Shown here piece by piece: positions 32,610 through 43,550 of a stretch of 64,000 bases of DNA; position 1 is the stretch's first letter, and each line of letters begins with the position of its first letter. The DNA is from Branchinecta lynchi. Its lineage: Eukaryota; Arthropoda; Branchiopoda; Anostraca; Branchinectidae. The stretch lies in contig JAKZAP010000003.1 of the NCBI GenBank assembly GCA_023053575.1, positions 8,036,561 through 8,100,560 on the forward strand, given 5' to 3'. Below the pieces are notes generated by a model. The model was not told the DNA's origin and searched no databases. It saw nothing but the letters and a program-made list of their open reading frames with translations. Both the position numbers and the translations under genes were made by a program.

Positions 32610-34470
32610 CGTATAGTCCCGGAGCTATAGGCCAGTATTTGTTAAACTTCTCTGAAAATCTCGAAATTCAAAGGTTTATTTCCAGGTTCGGCACGTATCT
32701 CGTAGCTTAATATATTTTTATGATTTTCTACACTTTACCGTAATTTGCCTTGGGTATTGAGCTTCACATTGCCGTAAGATCCAACTTTTCAGTGAAGCCG
32801 TACAGACTTTTTTTTTGAAATTTCAATAGACCAAAACTGTATGAGAAAACATGTCTTTGCAAAATGACGATGTGACACAATACTCTATACTAGAATTAAG
32901 CATAGAATTCAAATATCAGCTTTATTTTTCAAACAAATATTAACTACGGTTGTTATAATTAATTACTTTTTTACAGGCCTAAAAAAAGTCTCGGAAAAAT
33001 GGTGCTGCGAGACATGTTTCTATGCCCAATTTTGACCCCGAGTCCAACGGTAGTGTTGGTTTGGCAATCGTGTGTCCAGCTCGGTTGTCATAGGCTATCT
33101 TATTTGCTATAGGCTCTAACTTTATTGGAAATATCGTTGTAAATCTACACTATAATGAACCCATGGAGCTCTCTATGGTAGTAAACCAACTTGGAACCAC
33201 AACGCTTGACAGAAGATGTAGCTGAAAATGCTATCCATGCTCAACATGGGGAATATACGGAATTACACTAATATTAATGGAAGTTGTCAAGTGGACAACC
33301 TCATACTGTTCTTTGCTTAGATTTTCACTATACTTAGTCGACATGTCCGAACTGAGAATAAGTTTGACAGTGAAGAAATCAAAACTGTAATCTTTGAGAT
33401 ACGCCAGTAAAAGATTTTCAGTAATGCGGTCTATTCTTTCGAAGTCTGTTGTTCTCGAAGTCTCCGTTGTCTGTTGTCGTTATTGATCGATTTATATCTG
33501 ACGAGGAATCATTGGTGACTCAATTTGGTGACTCAAATCAAGTCGCTGATGAGACAGTGGCAAAGAGCCTCCTAACGGCAAGTACTTGTGGTTTGAAGGT
33601 ACCGGAAGCATATTTTGTTGGAAAACACAGTCCTTTTCATAAGATTTGAAGTATAGACTATAGATTGCAAAATAAACATGTTGAATCAGCAGCTGTTAAA
33701 AAGATTCTGGTTGCTGTTGGATCGGGTAGCCTACCAAGACAAGTTTTCCCGTGTTCGTTCGCAACTCTAGATTGAGAAGGCTGGCCAAGCAAAGTAGCGA
33801 CTAACACGATCACGGAAATGATGTGGTGGCAGATTTCACACCGTTAATCTTAATAATCCGGTCGCAATTGCCAGGCAAAACAAAAAACATCCACATTTTA
33901 GAAACGAATCCTTGCAAAACTGTTAAGTCGACCCCCAAAATCGATATGACGAGATATGACAGAGTGTTAGGTCTTGTAAACATATCTGGGCATCCTATTG
34001 TTCTGAAAGGTAGTAGCGGATGTCACGAGCGGACAGGAAATTCAGTGACCAAGAGTTTCGTCGTTGCAAAATGCACGGTGCTGGAAAACTGGGATATTAT
34101 GCTATATTTTTTTTTTAATTATGCAGCCATTTTGCAAAACAGAGACGACCGCCAGTCGTCTCTGAGGCGTAATCTCCCGGGGAATTCTTGGGGAGTCGAA
34201 GAAAACCCCAAAATTAGAGGGAGTCACTTCCTGGGAACTCCCTGGACGGAAAATAACGAGAACAAGGGAAATGCCTTTGGCTTTATTTGGTTCGTAAATT
34301 CGCAAATGTTCACCCCTTGCTAAAATTATTAAGGTGATGCAATTAGTCTGTGAAGGTTACCACTTTATTTGGACAAATTCGTTTTAACTCAAACCTGACT
34401 CAAACCCTAACGGAACGCTTCCAAATTTGCTTAAGGAGTCGAAACGCTTCAGATTTCAAGATGTAAGCGT
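32610..34470. other. Gene 2 intron 1 with two unexplained open frames
   Basis: Plus-strand frames at 33449-33649 and 33823-34323 (166 codons) are open but show no domain I recognise, are not flanked by convincing splice sites in gene 2 phase, and contain low-complexity parts. Annotated as non-coding or a possible pseudogene remnant. Confidence 0.4.
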
Positions 34471-34477
34471 TAAGACG

Positions 34478-34757
34478 CTTTCACATTGACTCGTCGTTGC
34501 GTATGAGTTTATCTTGGGTTGCGTAGCGTATCTTTTACACCTGCACGAGTTGCAGGTGTAAATTTTTTTTTTCTTTCACCAACAGTAATAAAATGTTCAT
34601 CATTAGTAGGTTTTTCTCCAGTTTTTCTTCAAAACTTCGATTCTTCACTGAAAATCTGACGCGTACGCGTCGATGCAAGAACAGAACTTGGTTCTGTTCT
34701 TGCGTTTTATTTCTCTGCCCAAGCGCGACGCCGGGGTTACGTAGCTCAATGTGAAAG
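34478..34757. mobile_element. Possible small inverted-repeat element
   Basis: ctttcacattga at 34478-34489 and its complement at 34746-34757, with similar subterminal cgctttca motifs further out. Two internal perfect hairpins: acacctgca/tgcaggtgt near 34538-34559 and gcaagaacagaac/gttctgttcttgc near 34675-34704. No TSD found. Confidence 0.5.
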
Positions 34758-35204
34758 AGTCAACGCGTCAATCTGAAAGCGGCTTCACCCTTTGGACAGC
34801 GTCATTATCAAAATGAATGAACAAAATTCATCCCAAAATGCGCATGAAATTCCCCCTGTTTTCTGGCAGAAGATTGAAAGTTTCTGTGTTTTCTTGTATG
34901 TGTCACACTTCTTTCCCTCACTTACTCCGCTTTTAAAAATGACGGGTTACAAATAAATTGCTTACTGAAGGTCTATTCTTGCCGTTCCCCGAGGACTCTT
35001 TTTGATTAGTCACCGCTTGAGTCCCCATGGGCGAGGAATGCTCCAATTATCATCACCAGTTATTATCATCTAGCCGAGTCTGCGCGAAGCGCTGCGACTT
35101 TTTGTAAAAACAGTCCTTTTTTTCATGGAAACCGTCGATCCTTATGCCATTTACACTACTACAGTTTATTTAAATAAAAATGTTTTTTGAAAAATTGAGC
35201 GGCT

Positions 35205-35290
35205 TGAGCCTGAAGAGCACCCTTGCCAAGAAGGGCCGAAATGTAGTTCGAATAAAATGTAGCTGACGTTTTGCACCGTCAAATAGTATA
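35205..35290. repeat. MITE-end repeat
   Basis: gcacccttgccaagaagggc, cgaaatgtagttcgaataaa, atgtagctgacgttttgcac; same family as 7130 and 48828. Confidence 0.7.
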
Positions 35291-35301
35291 GGTCATAATT
35301 G

Positions 35302-35380
35302 ATACAGGCGGGCATATGGTACCTTCCGCGTGGAATACATAGTCAGATTGAAGCGGCAGGTACCAAATGCCCGCCTGTAT
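35302..35380. repeat. Inverted repeat, ~22-bp arms
   Basis: atacaggcgggcat then tggtacct at 35302-35323; complement at 35358-35380 with one extra base. Centre of 34 bp. Confidence 0.8.
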
Positions 35381-35399
35381 TAATCATGTGATATCAGTG

Positions 35400-36880
35400 G
35401 ACCTAGAAACCTAAACTTAACGCTATGGGGGGGAAGGGTTGTGGAGAAGGTGTGGGCGTATGTAGGGGAGGGCTAGAAAGCGCCCCCCCCCCCCCCAGCA
35501 TTGAATCGCCCTTCGCCCACGAATCAACCGATTACAGGGTTATTTTGAGAAGGGTAATCACTTGTGGAGTCAGAACTTTTTAAGATAGCTGAAATCAAAT
35601 TCATCAATCCGGTGACCTATAAACTTTGCGGTTATAGAGACGAAATAATTGAAGGTGGATTCTCCCCTCCCCCCATAAGGTTAAGGGAAAACGCGCCAAA
35701 TTTTCTCTTTAGACTTGATTTTTGCTATTATGCAACTTTTTACAGTGTAGCTCCTTGAAGGTAACTCGCTGTGTATTTAGAAAGAAAATTTAAGAAGTTC
35801 TTTAAAAATCAGGTACCGATTCGGTAAATTTTACCAGGTTCGCCCCCCCCCCCCGGCCCCAATGAATAAAGGCGCGGGAGGCACCTGGTGATGGATGATG
35901 ATAATGAGGCAAGGGAGGGGTAGGGCAAACAGAAACTGATCTGCTTGGGGCTCTGAACTTGTATAAGGACTGTTTTCCAAACAGTAATTAGAGCTATGAT
36001 GATAAGATGAGGATCTAGCTCTTTAGTGGAAGTTACGCTTTGGAAGGAGAATAGCAAATTCTGCTGAAATGATAGTAATTTTTACATAACTTTTCTCGAA
36101 CAGGTATGCAATGCATATCTTCCGATGTCCCACAGGAAGTTATATTATGACAATTACTTTTTTGGAGTTTGTTACAACCTCGTATCATCCTCTAGAGAGG
36201 CTGATACAAAGCCGTATCAGCTTCCGCAGATGTTGATCGAGCCCTTTTTAACAAAAACTGTTTGCATCGCGCACTTTTCCTCAAACGCTGAAAAATAGAA
36301 GCTGACCTCCAAAAAATTAATTAAAAACAATACTTTCAGTAAAAAAAAAAACACTTAAAATCTATAAAAAATAAAAGGAAAACAAAAGAAATGCTGAAAA
36401 ATGACAGAACATCTTATTCTCCTAGACAACCAGCCTTTGCCCAAAGTCATACCTTGTCACAATCCATAGAAAATACAGCTCGTCAGCTGAAACAACATCC
36501 TACTATCCCTTGCTTTCCAAAAGTTAGTTATTCAGCATTGATCACTGTCTTTGATCTCGAATTTTCCTGGTTTTCAAAATAGCCAACGCGTGGTTTTGTT
36601 GTTGTCTAATTTTTACTTCCACTACCCCTAGCCTAGAGTAGTCATTTTAGTAGTCTATAGTAGGCTTTCAAGAACGCTAGATGACATCTGAATCGCCAAA
36701 AAGTAAAAGTATTGTATTGGTAAGTGCCTGGATCCTAACAGTAGTCAATTTAGTAGGTCTACAGTAGGCTTGAGTTGCTACTTTACTAAAATAATATTCC
36801 CTACCCCATTAGCAAAAAAGTACAACAAAAGAAGAATAGTCCTACCTATAGAAATATTATGTTCGAAAAAGTTATAATTG
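35400..36880. other. Gene 2 intron 1, no gene recognised
   Basis: C runs at 35481-35495 and near 35847-35856; a solo MITE end actttttacagtgta near 35736-35750; a tatcagc/gctgata hairpin near 36200-36225. No coding support. Confidence 0.5.
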
Positions 36881-36889
36881 TTATCATAC

Positions 36890-37015
36890 CTCCATCTCGG
36901 TTCATGTCAGAAAAACAATGTCAACCTCGCCTTCTGCTCGGATAGGTTATTTTCAATGACCGTCTCGGTGTTATTTTCCGATATCAACCTCGTTGTCTGA
37001 AGTTAACCTTTATTA
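36890..37015. repeat. Dispersed repeat, second copy at 41615-41795
   Basis: tcaacctcgccttctgctcg, gtgttattttccgatatcaa, cctcgttg, agttaacctttatta are shared with the 41.6-kb copy. Confidence 0.7.
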
Positions 37016-37181
37016 TGGGGCTATCGACCATCACAATAAATTGGAACAATCGATCGTGACCTGGAACAAAAAGGATAAGGGGGAGGAGCTCGGTTGGAAC
37101 GAAAATAATAATGAAACCCTAACGACTGTAACTTAGACGATTATGTAACGCCTGCAGCGTTTCCAGGTTTTTCTTTGTTTT

Positions 37182-38179
37182 TATGGCACTTGCAGCTCTG
37201 CTCAAGTGCCATATACCGATCACTTTTCGGTCTGTCGGTCTGCCGGTCTGTCTGTCAGGCCACACATCTCGAGTTAGGGTACTTCCAGAAGTGCTAGGAC
37301 GATGAAACTTGGCAGGCATATTAGGGACTCGACCGAACTAACTTGTGAATAGTCACTTTCCCGATTCGACACCGTGGGGGGAGTGGAGGGAGGGGTAATC
37401 CAGAATACTGACGTATTTAACTTTTGAACGGGGGATCGGATCTTAATGAAACTTGATGTTTCGAAAGACCTCCTGTCTCAGGTATCACACTTCGAGTCCG
37501 GATCCCCGATCCGACTTTCCCCGGATCCGGGAGTCCGGAAACTAGGAGCAGGGTAGCAAAAGGGGAGTAAAAGGACAATGTCCAGATGTGGGATCGATCC
37601 GATGTCCTCTTTCGTGGAAGCATCACGCACTAGACCACACGGCCGTTCTTGCTTGTGTTTAGAGCCGAATGCAGAAACAGGTTTTGGCAACAAATGCTAG
37701 ACTAAACTTTTATCTGATTGTGTTCTGCCTTTTCCCAAGAAAGTAAGCTAATTCTGTCTCCATTTTGTAACTGGGTCAAATGAGGTCAAAGTAGCCTAAT
37801 CATATTTTTATACTGTTCCAGATTGGGACTCCAAAACAGAAACTTCCAGTTCCTATAGTTTGAATAGTTGTACAGACCCAAACAATCACTTATTTGATCC
37901 GGCCATCGTGAGGGGAGCGGAAGGATGGGGAATTGAGAAACTAGTTACATACATAAGTTTGGAACGGGTAATCGGACAGGCCTGGAACTTGACAAGTGTC
38001 AAGAAAAAGTGTCTCAGATGTTCAGTTTCAGATCGGACCGGATCTGATCATTGGTGCGGGGACCTGGAGGGGGAACAGGAAATCTCGTTGATCGCGAATT
38101 AAGTTACTTCAGATGTGCTTGGACATTAGAGACTTGACAAGATTACCTTAGAAATTGTCACTTCTGAGATCCGACCCCC
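37182..38179 (-). mobile_element. R2 element with hairpin end, interrupted by a SINE
   Basis: Starts with the tatggcacttg hairpin (37182-37213), then ccgatcacttttcggtctgt, a (C/T)GGTCTGT run, tgctaggacgatgaaacttg, ggcaggcata, ggggggagtggagggagggg, and gatcggatcttaatgaaact. Part of a composite that continues at 38640 after a TTAA MITE. A tRNA-derived SINE lies at about 37535-37665. Confidence 0.8.
37535..37665 (-). mobile_element. tRNA-derived SINE (inverted)
   Basis: On the minus strand, a Pol III A-box-like tggtctagtgc (complement of 37628-37638) and an exact B-box gatcgatcc (complement of 37591-37599) are spaced as in a tRNA, in the context gccgtgtggtctagtgcgtg. The anticodon stem does not fold into a clean tRNA, so a SINE head rather than a gene. 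Confidence 0.65.
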
Positions 38180-38183
38180 TTAA

Positions 38184-38623
38184 AGGACACCTGAACAATG
38201 AAACCATACTTGAACACACCATGGAGAATGCATTTACAAACATGGCCACGGAGAGCATTCTTCTCCTGAGTGTGACGTTTTCAAAATAGGGATGTTCGTT
38301 TCTGGAGGTTTGCACATGCAGACTCCAAGACAAAAAGCGCAATTCATTCAAATCTTGTATAGCGCTGGTCGGATCGTATTGGAATTTCGTCTAGATATAT
38401 GTTTGGGCTTAACTGGTTAAAGAATATTCCAGAAGAAGGGTTGATTGGAGACATTAGTTCATTTCTAAAATTGTTCTGTACTGGAATAAGGACAGATGCA
38501 AAATGGAGCAAAAATCATAGCTTGGAAACACTATTTCGTATTTGGATTGGGTTTTCTGCAGGCAATGTTAACGGAAGTCATACAGATAGGGATGATGCTT
38601 GGTACTCTTCATTCAGGTGTCCT
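38184..38623. mobile_element. 440-bp MITE with TTAA target duplication
   Basis: Ends aggacacctgaa and ttcaggtgtcct, flanked by ttaa at 38180-38183 and 38624-38627. The TTAA duplication is what piggyBac-type transposases leave. Inserted in the composite R2 element. Other copies: 29366-29785 and 30597-30862 (-). Confidence 0.9.
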
Positions 38624-38639
38624 TTAAAGCACTAATCCT

Positions 38640-39175
38640 AACCGCAAATTTACAAAATATACTTTTTAATAAAAATATACATTTCCATGATCCCATAAGC
38701 CCATGATCATTTTTGCCTTAAGGGTTTTGCTCAAAAATGAACTTTAAGCACCCTTAAAGTGCAGATCTTAACCGAAAGTAACAAAAAATACTTTTGACCA
38801 AACGATGTATATTCATGGTCCCCAAGGGCCCATGATCATTTGTCTCAAGGGTTTTGCTTACAAGTTAATTCCTTAAAGTACAAATCATAATTTTGAGCAA
38901 AATATACATTTTCATGATCCCGATGAGCTTATCATCATTTGCGCTTCAAGAATGTTCGTTACAGATGAATCTCTAGTGCCCTAGTTTGCATCATAATAGC
39001 CGAATGCAAAAATAGAATTGTTTTCACGAATGATACATGCTCGTGATTTCCAAGGACGCATGATCATTGTTTCTGAAGGGTTCTGCTTACAAATGATCAC
39101 AGCAAAGCCACGAATCGACGAACTCCTACTTTCATCCTCTGACCCAGCCTTACAAGTGTCATATGAGTTTCCAGC
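38640..39175. repeat. ~120-bp tandem repeat (R11), about 4 units
   Basis: Each unit has ccttaaagtgcNNatcttaa, aaaatacttttNaccaaacg, atNtatattcatggtccc, caagggcccatgatcattt and aagggttttgcttacaaatg. Ends with catcctctgacccagcctta, shared with the end of the second composite at about 62095-62130. Confidence 0.85.
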
Positions 39176-39517
39176 TCTTGTTTTTCTTCTTCTTTCTTTT
39201 CTCTTTTGTCCTTCACTTTCTTGTCTCTCGGGGTTTTGCCTTTATTTGCAAAATTATTTATTGACTGACGTAAATTAAGGATTTACTTTGACACCCCTCA
39301 CAGGCCCATTTGGGCTTTCATGTTGTCAAGTCACTATCTACAGGTCTATGGTGTAACAACAGTGTGTTATAATATGTTGTTTTTTTTCATGTGCACGGTA
39401 AAATTATTGATGTTTTACATTTGATCAAATTCGAAGAAAAAAACACACTTGATAATAACTTGGTGGAACGCAACCAAGGAATGCCCTTGCTTGTTGTAAC
39501 ACTTTTTAACATTTCAG

Positions 39518-39595
39518 ACTGGAGCGTCATAGGTTCAAGCATCCCCAACAGTAAGCTTTGCGCAGTCCATGGGAAACCAGTAGAAATTGGAACGG
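39518..39595 (+). CDS. Gene 2 exon 2
   Basis: Acceptor taacatttcag ends at 39517; donor gtgagt at 39596. Phase 1 in and 1 out, 78 nt. Encodes WSVIGSSIPNSKLCAVHGKP then VEIGT with one cysteine; a Gly spans the next junction. It sits about 340 bp downstream of a composite repeat and about 80 bp upstream of a 15-base G run. Single exon with clean splice sites; product unnamed. Confidence 0.6.
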
Positions 39596-39968
39596 GTGAG
39601 TCTTTCCTTTTGAATTCTTGTTGACCTCGTCAAAGTGTTTCTTTCCTGCAAATAAGTTCCCTTGCTCAAGTTCACTTGGGGGGGGGGGGGGGAGGAGAGG
39701 ACAGTTGAAAGGGGAATTTTCTCTTTATAGCTTGTTCGGGCAAAACGGACGATGAAAGCCATTTTCGGGGGGAGGGGGGCAGTCATAGTCAAATCCTAAT
39801 TTTTTTCGCACAGCTTCAACATTAGGGTGTGTCCCAACATTGCTTCAACATCAGGTCGTGTCCCAACGTTGCTTCAATATTAGAGTAAATAAGTGAGTAA
39901 AAAAGTATTTATTACCCGTATTTTTCACTTAAGAACAAAACGGAGTAAAGAAGAAGATAAAGAAAAAG
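39596..39968. other. Gene 2 intron 2, start
   Basis: Contains a 15-base G run at 39678-39692, a second G-rich stretch near 39766-39778 and two short tandem copies of gtcccaacNttgcttcaa (about 39831-39880). Confidence 0.6.
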
Positions 39969-41094
39969 AACAAGACCAAAGTTTTTGGTGGGATCCCAGA
40001 AGTTTAATGTCTCATCCAGACAATTGGGTCCTGTCTTCTCCAGACTCGTTAAGCATTTTTACTACAAAAACTCAGAAACAGAATTAGGCCAAATAGCTAA
40101 TCAACTGAGAAAACCAAGTTCAGATATGGATTCAGCATGTACGTGTTTACCCCTAGAAGTCATATTTGTTACGACGAAACCAATCGAAACTTCCTGCCTT
40201 AGCTTGTTTCTGCCAAATTTCCGGTTTCTGCCGAATTCGAGAACTACTTATCCGGCAAAATAACAATAAATTCTTCGTATCTCCTTACCCCTATATCGAA
40301 CATCTAATCAACTTCAAATACAAATTTAACTCATCCCAAATTTACTGGTTTCAGCCGGATTCCAGGCGAACTATGCGTCCGGGTAAAAAACGATTGTCAT
40401 GTACGGATTTAGCATCTCTTCTTACCCCTAAATCGGAATCTAATCAACTACAAATAAGACTTTTGCTTATAACAAATTTTTCAGATTTGGCCGGATTCCG
40501 GGTGAACTGCTTGTCCGGCGAGAAAATGGCTTTAATAATCATGTTCAGCATGTCTTTCTACCCTTAAATCGAACATCTAATCAACTTCAAATGAATTTTT
40601 TGCTTTAAAAAAATTTCCCGGTTTTGGCCGGATTCCTAGTGAACTACTTGTCCGGCGAGAAAATGGTTTTCATACTCGTGTTCAGCATGTCTTTTTACCT
40701 GTGAATCAAACACTGAACAAGTTCAAATAAAACTTTTACTTTTAACAAACTTTCCGGTTTGGGTCGGATTCCGGGCGAACTATTTGTCCGGCGAAAAAAT
40801 GGTTTTGACTGGCATGCTCGGCATGTCTTTCTATCCCATAATGAACTATCACATTAGCTGTTTAAAAATATTTTGTTTGCCCCTTAATTTAGACCCCCTC
40901 CCCCACCCCTAAATATAGCCCATCTACAAACTCGACCTTATTCTTCACCCGAAGAATCCTCACACCAAGTTTAATCAAAATATCTCATTCCATTCGAGAG
41001 TTACCGTGCTTACAGACGGACGGACGGACAGGCGGACGGACGGACAACTTTTGCGATGTCATAGGTATCCCTCCACTTACGTTTTGGGATCCCC
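39969..41094 (+). mobile_element. GGGATCCCA element, copy A
   Basis: Begins aacaagaccaaag ... gggatccca and ends ccacttacgttttgggatcc. Interior has diverged ~137-bp units with ccggattccgggcgaactac and tcaacttcaaataaaacttt, then a (GGAC)n-like tract near 41015-41045. No coding capacity. Confidence 0.9.
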
Positions 41095-41099
41095 AAAAA

Positions 41100-42590
41100 A
41101 AGAGAAATTTGTGTGTGTGCCCCAACATTGCTTCAAAATTAGGGTGAGCTCCACCATATGCTCATTCGTTGGGACACTATTCTCTGCAGCAAAGACCTAT
41201 GATAGTGAGTTGAATTGAAAAGTTGAAACGGAATTCTTTTTTTGAAAATATTTGTATACCGCTTTATCATCTGTGCTTAAATGGATGAACACTGGTGTAT
41301 GGTTCAGGGGGGGGGGGGGCTTTGGAATCCGAAAATATCAGTGACGGGGTAACTGGAATTCGGAAGCCAAACAATTAGACTCAAAGATTTTCTTCCGTTC
41401 GTCGGGTCTGACAATCTGCTGCTGGCTGCGCACTCAAGCTGGCTGCAAATCATATGGTGCTAAACGGATAAGTCAGCTGAGATTTTGTTCTAGAATTTTT
41501 TTTTTTCACTTCTTGGCAAGGGTCCTATTCAGGCTCAAGGTAGAAAAAACTCGATTGTAGATTTATTTTTCCGACTGGAGCCAGAAGACCGCCAGTACCA
41601 ATACCACCATATCGATTCATATCGGAATAAAAACCTCGACGGCTTTTAGAATATCAACCTCGCCTTCGGCTCGATAGATATCTCCATAACCTTACCTCGC
41701 CTTCGGCTCGGATATGTTGTTTTCAGTGGCTGTCTAAGTGTAATTTACCGAATATTACCGATATCAACCTCGATGTTGGAAGTTAACCTTTGTTAACCGA
41801 AAACGGCCAAGACCTGACAGTCTAGTATACACCACGTAATCATTGGGCCTGAAAACCCGACAGTTCAGTGTAGTCCTATTCAAATATCAGATGTAAAAAT
41901 AAGCTGCATTTTCAGTTATACTTTAAATGAATCTAGAAATTTGTCCTCTTCCCTTGAGATCTTGCCGAAGCCATTAGTCTTATTTTTGCAGTGGACAAAA
42001 CTTCAATAATTGTTTAAAGTTAGCCTTTGAGGAGTAACTAGTCCAGACTAATTCGTCAGTATCTTAATTAGTTTTTAGGGCTCTCTCTTAGAAAATGTTT
42101 TCTCTATCTCAGCTTCCGTAAGGAGTCTGTTGCCTTTGAGAGGGAAAAACAGGGCTCTCAGAGTTAGTGCAAAAGTTTAGAGAGGCACGATCTCCACTAA
42201 GCGATTGCAAATGGGGACCTAAAGACCCTTTGCTTTTAACTAAGCGGGACGAGGACCCAGCAATTCGATTCCGCTTCATTTGGCGTTCTAATTCGGGGAA
42301 TTAGTCTTTGATCATTCGGAGAAACACTTCTCATTCTAGAGATAATGACACTGTGGCCCCTGGGAGAGTGGTGGTTTGAGAAGTTTAGTTGGTGTGCTAT
42401 GCTGAATACCTTTTCGTAGACCCTCTTTTTATTAAGTTCTTTTTATTAAGTTTTAAGTTTAAGGTAACAGTTTTAGGAAGTACTGCAGTTACTGCTTGGG
42501 CACAAAATTGAAGTACCTGGGTTTTACTGAAGTACAAGGTGCATGGGGTAGGCTACTTGATACTTATTCCTTAAAATTGAATCGAATAGA
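41100..42590. other. Gene 2 intron 2, repeats and unassigned DNA
   Basis: Includes a G run (41309-41320), a MITE-end repeat (41425-41540), the second copy of the 36890 repeat (41615-41795) and no coding segment. Confidence 0.55.
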
Positions 42591-42594
42591 ATTG

Positions 42595-42815
42595 AGATAG
42601 GATAGTCTAGTTACCCATCGCTTATTTGTTTAAATAGGATGTTTAACCGAAAAGGGATGTAATAGAACAATCTAGTTACCCATGACATTCACTTCACTAG
42701 GCTTTAAGATCCGATGAAAATGCTTTACTTCCTTCCTCAGCTATACAAGAATAGTCGATTTTCAAATAGTGAAATTTCCCTGTCTGATTTGTGGTACCTC
42801 TGTGCGCTTGTATCT
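42595..42815 (-). repeat. R13 dispersed repeat, copy 7 (inverted)
   Basis: tctagttacccatcgcttat, agatccgatgaaaatgcttt, ctgatttgtggtacctctgt. Confidence 0.75.
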
Positions 42816-42864
42816 GTGTTGCATGTTTGACAAAAACGATTTACGAAAAGTAAGTGGTCACGCA

Positions 42865-42873
42865 GTGAGCCAC
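42865..42873. repeat. 9-bp target-site duplication, left copy
   Basis: gtgagccac, repeated at 43357-43365. Confidence 0.88.
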
Positions 42874-43356
42874 GGGATCGACTAAAACCAGGAAGGGAAG
42901 GGAACGCGAGAAAAGTAGGAAGGCATACTAAAACCAGGAAGGGTATACTAAAACGAGGAAGGCTGCCGCCAGAATTCGCCGCACCGTTCCCTTCCTCTGT
43001 TTAGTATTCTTCGAGGGGTCGGCAACTTCTCAAATTCAAAGTTCACCATCCCTTCCTCGTTTTAGTATCCTGGCATGGGTAGGCATTAAGATCAGTGAGG
43101 GGTCGGCAACTATAAACAATGTAATTCACCTCTTCATTTCTCTTTATGACGGTAGGCCAGGGAGTTTGAAAAGTTGCCGACCCCTAGAAGAATACTAAAC
43201 AGAGGAAGGGAACGGTGCGGCTTTCCAGTTCTGAATTTTGGCGACAACCTTCCTGGTTTTAGTATGCCATTCCTCGTTTTAGTATGCCCTTCCTGGGTTT
43301 AGTATGCCTTCCTGCTTTTCTCGCGTTCCCTTCCGTTCCTGGTTTTAGTCGATCCC
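42874..43356. mobile_element. 483-bp foldback element with 9-bp TSD
   Basis: Starts gggatcgactaaaaccagga and ends with its complement. Arms of about 160 bp contain repeated (c)atactaaaacNaggaaggg units and, further in, gccgcaccgttcccttcctc with aggggtcggcaactt; the same blocks return inverted at 43170-43221 and 43250-43356. Loop about 43031-43170. The 9-bp TSD fits foldback or Mutator-type elements. Confidence 0.92.
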
Positions 43357-43550
43357 GTGAGCCACCTTCCTCGAGCTGCTGCTGATCACTGACCCCTGAA
43401 AAGCCGCGTTTGTATTGAGATTCAAATTTTCTGCGTCGTAGTAGAATTTTGCGTTGTGAGGATTTTGCGTTCTGAACGTCATACTTGGGCAAATTGTGAA
43501 GAAAAAAAAATCCTGAACACAATCAAAAATCAAAATAATAAATATTCTTG

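Noticed and set aside
38399..38635. Host gene encoding a WLKNI...FRIWIGFSAGN protein
   Set aside because: The frame lies inside a 440-bp MITE with TTAA flanks, is broken in a third copy and runs into the terminal inverted repeat.
42874..43356. CRISPR-like repeat array
   Set aside because: Units are inverted, unequal and without spacers; it is a foldback element in an animal genome.
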